NCBI RefSeq assembly: GCF_029533155.1
Contig: NZ_JAIZDB010000006.1
Coordinates: 62,001 to 126,000, forward strand
Direction: 5' to 3'
Origin: Psychrobacillus antarcticus
GTDB taxonomy: Bacteria > Bacillota > Bacilli > Bacillales_A > Planococcaceae
DNA: 64,000 nt
The notes under the pieces are model-generated. The model was not told where the DNA came from, made no database searches, and worked only from the letters and a program-made list of their open reading frames with translations. Below, one piece after another: positions 57,381-64,000 of this stretch (position 1 is the first letter of the stretch; every line of letters starts with the position of its first letter). The position numbers were made by a program, and so were the translations under genes.

Positions 57381-58673
57381 TTATAACTCCTGACGTAATG
57401 CTTGAATCACATCAATTTTAGTTGCTTTGCGTGCTGGTCTCCAACCAGAAATCATCGCGACCCCGATACTAATTGCAGACGCTAAAACTACTAGCTGCCA
57501 GGGGATTAATGAAAACGTAATAGATAGGTCTTGAAGTCCATCCTCCCCTAATGCAGCTCCAACCACCATCGGCAGTAGCCAGTTAGCTAGGAAGCTTACT
57601 GCGTATGAAATAATGACCGCAAGGACAGTACCAATTATTCCAATCCACGCACTTTCCATTAGGAACAATCTTTGAATCAGCTTAGGACTAGCTCCAATTG
57701 CTTTCATCACGCCAATTTCGCGTGTTCTTTCGGTTACAGCCATTGTCATGGTATTAAAAATTCCAATAGAGGAGATAAGAATTGCAATGGTTCCAACGAA
57801 TATTAAACCTATTTTAAAAGCCATAAAGAACACATCGATTTGCTCTAATTGCTCTGATACAGAATAGACGTTATAACCCATATCCTTCAAATCTTTTGTT
57901 ACTGATTTCACATGCTCCAAACTAGAAGTATAAATTTTAGTTGTTGCGTAAGTAAATTTTTCAGGAATTTGTTCTGCATTCGCTTCATAAACTCCTGTTA
58001 ATTCCGGTAGCCAAGATTTATCCATTAAAATGCTTTGATCTACTATCCAGTCTTTTGCCGGATTATCCACTACTCCTACTACTGTAAAGTGCCATTGTTC
58101 TGGGAATGTAGTATCCGCATCATATGATTGTAATGATAAGGAAACTTTTTTGCCTATAATCGACTTTTCATATCCCTTTGGAAGATCTGCCTCTTCTACC
58201 CCTTCCTCAACCTTTGCACGTTCTGTATCTGTCCATAGATTCTGTGCAAAGTGATACCCCACTACTATTTCCGAATTATTTTGAGGCAATCGTCCTTCTG
58301 ATAATTTAAGATTTGATTGTTCTTCCTCTTTCATATCAGTTAATTGCAAGTTTCCTGATATCGAACGATCGTCTAAATGGAAGCTTGTCATTACATCCAT
58401 GCTTGTTCTTTGGACGATTGCTCCAATATATGGAACAGATTTAATTTCTTCTAAATTCAATTCTTCGTTTTCCTTCGGGTAAACTTCCACTTCTGTAATT
58501 GCTTGATCTTGCAGGATTTCATTGCGCATCGTATCTTGAATACCAAACCCAATAGAAGCTAATACGATTAAAAATGCACAGCCCATCGTTGCGGCAAGAA
58601 TAGTCATAAATACACGTAATTTGTTTTTCTTAATATGTTGGCGAACAAAGTCGACTTGATCTTTAAATAACAT
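57381..58673 (-). CDS. MacB/FtsX-type ABC permease
   Basis: A 430-residue permease with one N-terminal helix (LRVFMTILAATMGCAFLIVL), a large extracytoplasmic MacB-like domain (about 55-270) and three C-terminal helices with the FtsX core (AILISSIGIFNTMTMAVTER and TREIGVMKAIGASPKLIQRL). It pairs with the downstream-oriented ATPase at 58673-59362; together they form an MacB/YknYZ-like type VII unit that mechanically moves an outside substrate such as a peptide or antimicrobial. No YknX-like adaptor is adjacent. It overlaps the ATPase gene by ATGA-type overlap. Confidence 0.87.
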   Translation of the reverse strand: MLFKDQVDFVRQHIKKNKLRVFMTILAATMGCAFLIVLASIGFGIQDTMRNEILQDQAITEVEVYPKENEELNLEEIKSVPYIGAIVQRTSMDVMTSFHLDDRSISGNLQLTDMKEEEQSNLKLSEGRLPQNNSEIVVGYHFAQNLWTDTERAKVEEGVEEADLPKGYEKSIIGKKVSLSLQSYDADTTFPEQWHFTVVGVVDNPAKDWIVDQSILMDKSWLPELTGVYEANAEQIPEKFTYATTKIYTSSLEHVKSVTKDLKDMGYNVYSVSEQLEQIDVFFMAFKIGLIFVGTIAILISSIGIFNTMTMAVTERTREIGVMKAIGASPKLIQRLFLMESAWIGIIGTVLAVIISYAVSFLANWLLPMVVGAALGEDGLQDLSITFSLIPWQLVVLASAISIGVAMISGWRPARKATKIDVIQALRQEL

Positions 58674-59362
58674 TATCGAACATCTCCCTTCACTAATTCC
58701 CCGTCGTGCATTTTAAATGTTCTATGTGCGATGCTTGCCACTTCCGCATCATGCGTGATCATCACAAACGTTACGCCAAGTGTTTGATTTAAATTTTGTA
58801 TTAATAGTAATATATCTTGCTCAGTTTCAGAATCTAGACTCCCTGTTGGCTCATCTGCAAATAGTATAGGTGGATTGGTAATTAAGGCACGTGCAATACT
58901 TACACGCTGTTGCTGTCCCCCAGATAATTCGTTTGGATAATGGTCACCAACCTCTGTTAGTCCTACCTTGTCCATCATTTGCTGAACACTGGCTTTTCTT
59001 TGTTTCGGGGATATACCCTTTAGCTTCAAAGGTAGCTCTACATTTTCAATAGCGGTTAACCCAGGCATCAGTTGAAAGTTTTGAAAGATAAAGCCGAAAT
59101 TATTCAAGCGGAATGCTGCTCTTTCCGTTTCATTTAAATTTGCTGTTTCTTGTCCATTTACTGTAATGGAGCCTTGTTCGGGACTCATAAACCCTGCGAT
59201 TGTATGAAGTAAAGTTGACTTACCAGAGCCACTCTTCCCTACAATTGCCACGATTTCTCCTTGTTTTACCTCGAACGATAAACCTTTTAACACCGGCACT
59301 TTCTTCTCTTTACCTTTTTTCCCTATTAGAAATGTATGATCCACTTGCTTCACTTGTATCAT
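58673..59362 (-). CDS. MacB/LolD-type ABC ATPase
   Basis: A 229-residue ATPase: Walker [21 protein letters not shown], the LolD/MacB-type segment [14 protein letters not shown], signature [17 protein letters not shown], Walker [21 protein letters not shown] and switch [20 protein letters not shown]. The DEPTGSLD extension is typical of this group. It energises the FtsX-type permease encoded right after it. GGAGGG precedes the ATG. The two-gene operon lies next to the SigV-like sigma gene in the divergent orientation; control by that sigma is possible but no box was found. Confidence 0.9.
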   Translation of the reverse strand: MIQVKQVDHTFLIGKKGKEKKVPVLKGLSFEVKQGEIVAIVGKSGSGKSTLLHTIAGFMSPEQGSITVNGQETANLNETERAAFRLNNFGFIFQNFQLMPGLTAIENVELPLKLKGISPKQRKASVQQMMDKVGLTEVGDHYPNELSGGQQQRVSIARALITNPPILFADEPTGSLDSETEQDILLLIQNLNQTLGVTFVMITHDAEVASIAHRTFKMHDGELVKGDVR

Positions 59363-59526
59363 TTATTTACCCTCCTGTTTCTCTACTCCACTCATTGTAC
59401 CCACCATTTCTTAACATTCTAGAAGTATAAAAATGAAGAAATTCTTAAGATAGATGGAAATGTGTAAGGCGCCAGTGCTTTGGAAGAATGGTGGTAAAGG
59501 AGCTTTACCGTTAAAATTAATAAAAG

Positions 59527-59553
59527 TAAAACTTTTCTGCATTATACCCCGTC
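59527..59553 (+). promoter_or_regulatory. Candidate ECF (sigma-V-like) autoregulatory promoter
   Basis: TAAAAC (59527-59532; consensus TGAAAC), 17 bases, CGTC (59550-59553), 53 bases before the sigma gene. The CGTC -10 is characteristic for sigma-V/W/M/X promoters in Bacillus. Confidence 0.5.
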
Positions 59554-59606
59554 TAATGATTAATACGTTCGAACGCTACAGTTAGAAAAAGGAGCATACC
59601 CCTGTC

Positions 59607-60104
59607 ATGACAAAATCAGAAAAGTTTCAGCTAGTGGAAAATTATATAGTTGAAAATCAGAACGCCCATTACCGACTTGCATATAGTTATGTAAAAGATA
59701 AGGAATTGGCCTTGGACATTATCCAGGAAAGTATTATGAAGGCATTAAAATCAATTGATTCACTGGAGCAAATCCAATATTTGAAAACGTGGTTTTACCG
59801 GATATTAATAAATACTTCCATCGACTTTATTCATAAAAACAAACGAATGGTTGTAGTGGAGGATGAAATTTCAGACTTCCATTTACCCTCCAATGAGATG
59901 GAAATACCGGATATCGATCTGTATGAAGCTATTGATCATTTAGCACCCAAACAGAAAACACTTATTATTCTTCGTTTTTTTGAGGATATGAAAATAGAAG
60001 ATATTGCAATGACACTCGGAGTAAACCCAAACACAATTAAAACAAGATTGTATGCAGCTCTTAGGAAACTACGCTCCTTTATGGAAGAGAAGGTGAAAGC
60101 ATGA
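59607..60104 (+). CDS. sigV: ECF sigma factor, SigV-like
   Basis: A 165-residue ECF sigma factor closely resembling B. subtilis SigV in sequence and length: YRLAYSYVKDKELALDIIQE, WFYRILINTSIDFIHKNKRM in region 2, and KTLIILRFFEDMKIEDIAMT with NPNTIKTRLYAALRKLRSFM in region 4. SigV confers lysozyme resistance in B. subtilis. The stop overlaps the next ATG (ATGA), as for sigV-rsiV. AAAGGAG precedes the ATG at 13 bases. Its partner gene is broken by a frameshift (see 60101-60957), so the sigma factor might be free or differently controlled. Confidence 0.85.
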   Translation: MTKSEKFQLVENYIVENQNAHYRLAYSYVKDKELALDIIQESIMKALKSIDSLEQIQYLKTWFYRILINTSIDFIHKNKRMVVVEDEISDFHLPSNEMEIPDIDLYEAIDHLAPKQKTLIILRFFEDMKIEDIAMTLGVNPNTIKTRLYAALRKLRSFMEEKVKA

Positions 60105-60957
60105 GCAAGTTAAATGACTCTAAAAAACAATATGAAGATATAGAAATTCCTGATGAGTTAAAACATATCGTAAGCAAATCCATCCAAGCAGCAAAAAAGG
60201 AAGAATCGAAATCTCCATCATTCAAAAGTGGGGAATTGGAATTGTAGCAGCTGCAGCAATCTTCGTAACAAGCGTTAACGTCAGTCCTACACTAGCAGAG
60301 TCACTTTCTAAAGTACCTATGCTTGGACAAATCATAAAAGTCGTCACTCTACAAGAACTATCTGAAGAGGTTGGAACATCTAAAGTAGATTTAAAAACAC
60401 CAAATGTAACAGGCTTAACGAATAAAGGATTAGAAAATAGTTTAAATGAAAAATATGTCGAAGAAAACAAGTTACTTTATGAAGGATTTCAAAAAGAGAT
60501 GGAGAGTGGAGGAGATCGAGATGTATCTTCTGCGTACAAAGTAGTGACCGATACCGATGACATTCTCTCAATTAATCGTTACGAGGTGAATCCAGGAGGC
60601 TCTTCATTCACTACTATGAGAACAGATACGATTGACAAGAAAAATGAAATCCTTATTACATTGCCTAGTCTTTTTAAAGACAACGGATATATAAACGTAG
60701 TTTCTAGCTATATCAAGAGTGAAATGTCTAAAGAGATGGAAGCAGATGAAACAATTACTTATTGGATTGCGAGTGATGAAGTATCGGGCTTTGAAGCAAT
60801 TCGCCCTGATCAAACATTCTCTATTACGGCAGATCACAAACTGACTATTTCCTTCGATAAGTACGAGGTTGCTCTAGGTTCTATGTCTGTCGTTACATTT
60901 GAAATACAAACCGATGTCATAAAAGACGAACTAGTCAGCGATTATTATATTAAGTGA
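60101..60957 (+). pseudogene. rsiV: RsiV-like anti-sigma factor, split by a -1 frameshift at A_AAA_AAG
   Basis: Starting from ATG 60101 (overlapping the sigma stop) the frame reads MSKLNDSKKQYEDIEIPDEL and ends early at TAG 60245-60247 (48 residues). Just before this, codons GCA AAA AAG (60191-60199) contain the slippery heptamer A AAA AAG; slipping back one base there continues as GRIEISIIQKWGIGIVAAAA, the transmembrane segment, through LSKVPMLGQIIKVV and the DUF3298 domain (LITLPSLFKDNGYINVVSSY) to TGA 60957. The joined product is 285 residues, the size of B. subtilis RsiV, the lysozyme-binding anti-sigma factor of SigV. Options: a lost A (A7 to A6), a sequencing error, or real frameshifting. 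Confidence 0.8.
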
Positions 60958-60967
60958 TTTCAGGATA

Positions 60968-61085
60968 TTCGACCGATTGCAGCAAGGTTTCGACCGATTA
61001 CTTCTGTTATTCAACCGATTATCTTGCCTATTCGACCGATTATCACTCATATTCGACCGATAACCTTACTTATTCAACCGATTCC
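60968..61085. repeat. Six-unit tandem repeat, 21-bp period
   Basis: TTC(G/A)ACCGAT starts at 60968, 60989, 61010, 61031, 61052 and 61073: exactly 21 bases apart each time. The rest of each unit is variable but tends to (T/A)A.CTT..YTA. It begins 10 bases after the rsiV stop and ends 15 bases before the terminator. 21 bases equal two helical turns. In one plus frame five units read FDRL/FNRL heptads, but this frame lacks a start and is closed in unit 5. Confidence 0.85.
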
Positions 61086-61100
61086 TAAAACCATGATACA

Positions 61101-61145
61101 AAAAAACTGCTCCTTCTCACGAGATTGTGAAAGGAGCAGTTTTTT
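61101..61145. terminator. Bidirectional terminator between rsiV and the PCYCGC lipoprotein gene
   Basis: Stem AAAAAACTGCTCCTT / AAGGAGCAGTTTTTT with a 15-base loop that contains a partial TCTCAC/GTGA stem. Confidence 0.88.
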
Positions 61146-61147
61146 AG

Positions 61148-61639
61148 TTATGAAGGCATCGGCGTTTCAGTTGGTTTCGCATAGCCTTCTTTATACATTT
61201 CATCGATTGTATTGCGAATTTCTACTAATGACTTTCCTTCTTGTATCATTTGGATGGACGTGACAGCCGTTTCTAGACAGGCTGCACAACGAGTTCCGTG
61301 ATCATCCCAAACAACTTCACCATTTTCTTTTACTTCATGGACGAAGCAGTTGAAATTACTTTCGTGCCCTGCACTGTCACCACAACCACAATAGCAAGGC
61401 ATCCATTTAAGCACATCATTTGCTTTAGCTGCGGCTTGATAGACAAGTTTCATATCCTCAGACTGAGTATCTAAAAACGCTGGCAATACATCTGTTGAAT
61501 CCGTTGTTTCCTGTATATCGGCATTTTCTTGATGATCTAAGTGATCCTCATGTTCTTCATGATTTTCTTGCACAGTTTCCTGTCCACATGCAGACAGAAC
61601 TAATATACAACTAAATAGAATAAATAATATTTTTTTCAT
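61148..61639 (-). CDS. PCYCGC-motif lipoprotein
   Basis: A 163-residue lipoprotein. MKKILFILFSCILVLSACGQ is a signal peptide with lipobox LSAC; then comes an acidic His-rich linker (NHEEHEDHLDHQEN) and the PCYCGC domain: WMPCYCGCGDSAGHESNFNC, followed by DDHGTRCAACLETAVTSIQM. The domain name comes from the PCYCGC motif; six further Cys/His residues suggest metal or redox binding at the cell surface. Members are widespread in Bacillales but uncharacterised. ATG 61639 follows AAAGGAT. Confidence 0.85.
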   Translation of the reverse strand: MKKILFILFSCILVLSACGQETVQENHEEHEDHLDHQENADIQETTDSTDVLPAFLDTQSEDMKLVYQAAAKANDVLKWMPCYCGCGDSAGHESNFNCFVHEVKENGEVVWDDHGTRCAACLETAVTSIQMIQEGKSLVEIRNTIDEMYKEGYAKPTETPMPS

Positions 61640-61685
61640 ATGAGAAAACAATCCTTTTTACTTAATATGTGTTTGGCTAAAGCGT

Positions 61686-63062
61686 TTAGATCATATTTTC
61701 AGGTCGAACAATTTCATCGAATTTGTCAGCAGTCAGTAGTTCTAACTCGATCGCTGCCTCTTTTAATGTTGTACCATTTTTGTGTGCATGTTTTGCAATT
61801 TTAGCTGCATTTTCATACCCGATATATGGGTTCAATGCAGTAACGAGCATTAGTGAGTTATTTACGTGGTGCTTAATCGTATCTAAGTTAGGTTCAATCC
61901 CCACTGCGCAATTGTTATTAAAGCTTAGGATTGCATCGCTTAATAATCCAACTGATTGTAAGAAATTATAAATAATCACTGGTTTATATACATTTAATTG
62001 ATAATTCCCTTGGCTTGCTGCAAAGCTAATCGTTGTATCATTCCCCATTACTTGTGCCACAACCATTGTCATTGCTTCACTTTGGGTTGGGTTTACTTTA
62101 CCTGGCATAATCGAACTTCCCGGCTCATTTTCAGGAATAGAAAGTTCTCCAATACCAGAACGTGGTCCACTTGCCAGTAAGCGAACATCATTGGCAATTT
62201 TCATCAAGTCAGCTGCTAATGCTTTTACTGCACCATGGACATAAACAACATCATCATAACTGGTTAATGAATGGAATTTATTTTTTGCGGATGTAAATTC
62301 GATTCCTAGTGCTTTAGAAATTTCTACAGCTACTTGATCGCCAAAGCCTTTCGGTGCATTTAATCCGGTCCCAACAGCTGTTCCACCAATTGCTAGTTCC
62401 TTCATCTCTTCTACACTTTGTGTAATCATTTTTGCTGATTTTTCTAGCATTCTATGCCAGCCGCTAAACTCTTGTCCAAGTGAAAGTGGTGTAGCATCCT
62501 GTAAATGTGTACGGCCGATTTTTATAATATCCATAAATTGCTCGGATTTTTTTCCTAATGTTTCCTTTAAGACGTCAATTGCTGGTAGCAGTTGGTTCTC
62601 TACAGCAAGTACTCCTGCGATATGCAGGGCTGTTGGGAACGTATCATTTGAGCTTTGTGATTTATTTACATCGTCGTTAGGATGAAGACGTTCTTCGCTT
62701 CCCTTTTCCTCAAGTAACTGATTCCCTCGATGCGCAATTACTTCATTTACATTCATATTGGATTGAGTACCACTACCTGTTTGCCAAACAACTAATGGAA
62801 AATGCGCATCTAGTTTCCCAGCTAGTATTTCATCTGCCGCTTTTGCGATGGCATCTTTTTTTGCTTCTGATAGATTTCCAAGTGAATGACTAACAATTGC
62901 TGCAGATTTTTTTAAGAGGGCCAAACCATGCACTACACCAATTGGCATCTTTTCCGTTCCAATTTTAAAGTTTTGTTTCGATCTTTGAGTTTGTGCTCCC
63001 CAAAGACTATCTTCTGGAACTTTAATTTCTCCCATAGAGTCATGCTCAATACGATAAGACAT
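61686..63062 (-). CDS. fumC: Fumarate hydratase class II
   Basis: A 458-residue fumarase of the iron-independent class, converting fumarate and water to malate in the citric acid cycle. It has the N-terminal [60 protein letters not shown] and the fumarase/aspartase signature [23 protein letters not shown] 63062 has AAAAGGAG at good distance; an upstream start adds unrelated residues. The HD-GYP gene ends 14 bases before it, so they may be co-transcribed. Confidence 0.95.
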   Translation of the reverse strand: MSYRIEHDSMGEIKVPEDSLWGAQTQRSKQNFKIGTEKMPIGVVHGLALLKKSAAIVSHSLGNLSEAKKDAIAKAADEILAGKLDAHFPLVVWQTGSGTQSNMNVNEVIAHRGNQLLEEKGSEERLHPNDDVNKSQSSNDTFPTALHIAGVLAVENQLLPAIDVLKETLGKKSEQFMDIIKIGRTHLQDATPLSLGQEFSGWHRMLEKSAKMITQSVEEMKELAIGGTAVGTGLNAPKGFGDQVAVEISKALGIEFTSAKNKFHSLTSYDDVVYVHGAVKALAADLMKIANDVRLLASGPRSGIGELSIPENEPGSSIMPGKVNPTQSEAMTMVVAQVMGNDTTISFAASQGNYQLNVYKPVIIYNFLQSVGLLSDAILSFNNNCAVGIEPNLDTIKHHVNNSLMLVTALNPYIGYENAAKIAKHAHKNGTTLKEAAIELELLTADKFDEIVRPENMI

Positions 63063-63076
63063 TATCCTCGCTCCTT

Positions 63077-64000
63077 TTAAATCCACTTATTTTGTTTATC
63101 TTCCAACATTGCTAAAAATTCATCGACTACCTCTGGGTGAAATTGAGTGCCTTTTCCATCTTTCATCTCTTGAATGGCTTCCTCAGTAGTCATCGCCTTA
63201 CGGTAGACTCTTTTCGTAGTCATTGCATCAAACGCATCCACTACGGAGACGATAGAAGCTTCTATCGAAATTTGACTTCCTACTAAACCATACGGATATC
63301 CTTTTCCATCATACCTTTCATGATGTTCTTCTACAATAAAAGCGGCTTTACGTATTCGTTCTATTGGATGGTTACTCATCATTTCTGCACCTAAAGTTGT
63401 ATGCATTTTAATGACTTTCCATTCATCGTCTGTTAGTTTGCCCGTTTTGTTCAATATTTCTAAAGGGATTGCTAGCTTACCGATATCATGAAAATACGAA
63501 CCCATCGATAAAATGGCTACTCCTTGTCGACCCGGTCGCATTCTTTTCCATAGTTCAAGAGAGTAATCACGAATTCGCGAGCAATGATGATAAGTATAGC
63601 CGTCCACTTCTTGAATTTGTTTAGCATCTCTTTGAATGATTCCACGCTCTGAAAAGTTTTTCTCAAATTTCGAAGAAGTCATTTCAAACAAAATCTCCAC
63701 ATGTGATTCCGCATTACAAGTAACCACTCCAGCACACTCATTTACATCTATCACATCACCACGTTGCAATATCAACTTTTGACCATCCCTATCTATTTCT
63801 AAGACACCATTTAAAATAGTATAACGCTCCACAAAATCAGCAGAAGAATTTGAGTGATAATAAACCCAAGTAGTTGTATTTGGAAACAATGTATACAAAG
63901 AGTAAGAAATATTTTCCGCACTTCCGAGATATGTAGTAACCGATTGATCTGTAATTACTCTCGGTAGATATGCTTTCAGACGTATATCCTTTATTTGTTC
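63077..64000 (-). CDS. HD-GYP domain phosphodiesterase-like protein, cut at the window end
   Basis: The frame is open to base 64000, so the 5' end lies outside; at least 307 residues are visible. The N-terminal part ([34 protein letters not shown]) looks like a cupin/cyclic-nucleotide-type beta sheet. The C-terminal HD-GYP domain is complete: [55 protein letters not shown] (GYP motif) and [25 protein letters not shown] enzymes typically hydrolyse cyclic di-GMP; the sensory input here is unknown. Ends 14 bases before fumC. Confidence 0.82.
   Translation of the reverse strand, partial: EQIKDIRLKAYLPRVITDQSVTTYLGSAENISYSLYTLFPNTTTWVYYHSNSSADFVERYTILNGVLEIDRDGQKLILQRGDVIDVNECAGVVTCNAESHVEILFEMTSSKFEKNFSERGIIQRDAKQIQEVDGYTYHHCSRIRDYSLELWKRMRPGRQGVAILSMGSYFHDIGKLAIPLEILNKTGKLTDDEWKVIKMHTTLGAEMMSNHPIERIRKAAFIVEEHHERYDGKGYPYGLVGSQISIEASIVSVVDAFDAMTTKRVYRKAMTTEEAIQEMKDGKGTQFHPEVVDEFLAMLEDKQNKWI

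Noticed and set aside
60968-61085. Tandem 21-bp units as a CRISPR array or coding heptad repeat
   Set aside because: CRISPR repeats are longer and separated by unique spacers of similar size; here the conserved part is only 10 bases and the gaps 11. The FDRL/FNRL frame has no start codon or ribosome site and closes in unit 5.

Overview
The window is low-GC Gram-positive chromosome, most likely from the Bacillales and probably the Planococcaceae/Caryophanaceae side (Psychrobacillus/Lysinibacillus-like). This rests on the gene set (BmrA, YhfW, NiaP, YclNOPQ, PpaC, NsrR/Hmp and SigV/RsiV relatives), strong AGGAGG ribosome sites, frequent TTG/GTG starts and canonical TTGACA/TATAAT promoters. I saw no rRNA, tRNA, CRISPR array, phage or intact transposase. 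Most genes lie on the minus strand.

Layout. 1-2.6 kb: 5' part of murB, then a YodB-like HxlR repressor divergent from a YceI protein, with a regulated promoter embedded in a large dyad. 2.7-4.5 kb: BmrA-type multidrug exporter carrying a C9 tract. 4.6-8 kb: small minus-strand accessory genes (three acetyltransferases) separated by terminator-bearing repeats. 8.2-9.6 kb: an NprR/PlcR-like (RRNPP) TPR regulator followed by a small propeptide gene with an in-frame stop. 9.7-15.4 kb: LCP cell-wall enzyme, a DUF4288-like protein and a PadR-controlled heterodimeric ABC exporter. 15.5-26 kb: Rieske oxidoreductase, DMT transporter, a decayed M50-like gene, Nudix, ECF sigma/anti-sigma pair, fused OppB-OppC permease, HAD phosphatase and a group II intron remnant, again punctuated by the same repeats. 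26-38 kb: mainly housekeeping (DsbA-like, PpaC, NsrR-Hmp, MPG glycosylase, CoA-transferase, NiaP, ThrC-ThrB, ZupT). 38.6-46.2 kb: HmoA-like monooxygenase, a small gene behind a GTATAC operator array, a UDG-like protein, PAP2 phosphatase and a Fur-regulated YclNOPQ siderophore uptake operon. 46-64 kb: POT peptide transporter, ABC exporter, HflX, acyl-CoA synthetase, NhaC, methyltransferase, LolD/FtsX-type ABC pair, SigV-like sigma with a frameshifted RsiV-like anti-sigma gene, a 21-bp tandem repeat array, FumC and an HD-GYP protein cut by the window end.

Most unusual points: (1) at least nine copies of a repeat containing an intrinsic terminator, seven of them close behind the stop of a minus-strand accessory gene and one of those interrupted by a group II intron; (2) a ~700-bp non-coding element present twice in opposite orientation at 1.5-2.2 kb and 30.8-31.5 kb with a perfect 19-bp hairpin; (3) the anti-sigma gene split exactly at an A_AAA_AAG heptamer, where a -1 shift restores a 285-residue protein; (4) the RRNPP regulator with a nonsense-interrupted signal-peptide gene; (5) five GTATAC boxes at helical spacing in one promoter; (6) six exact 21-bp units downstream of the anti-sigma gene.

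Products are inferred from recognising protein families and motifs by eye; no database search was run.
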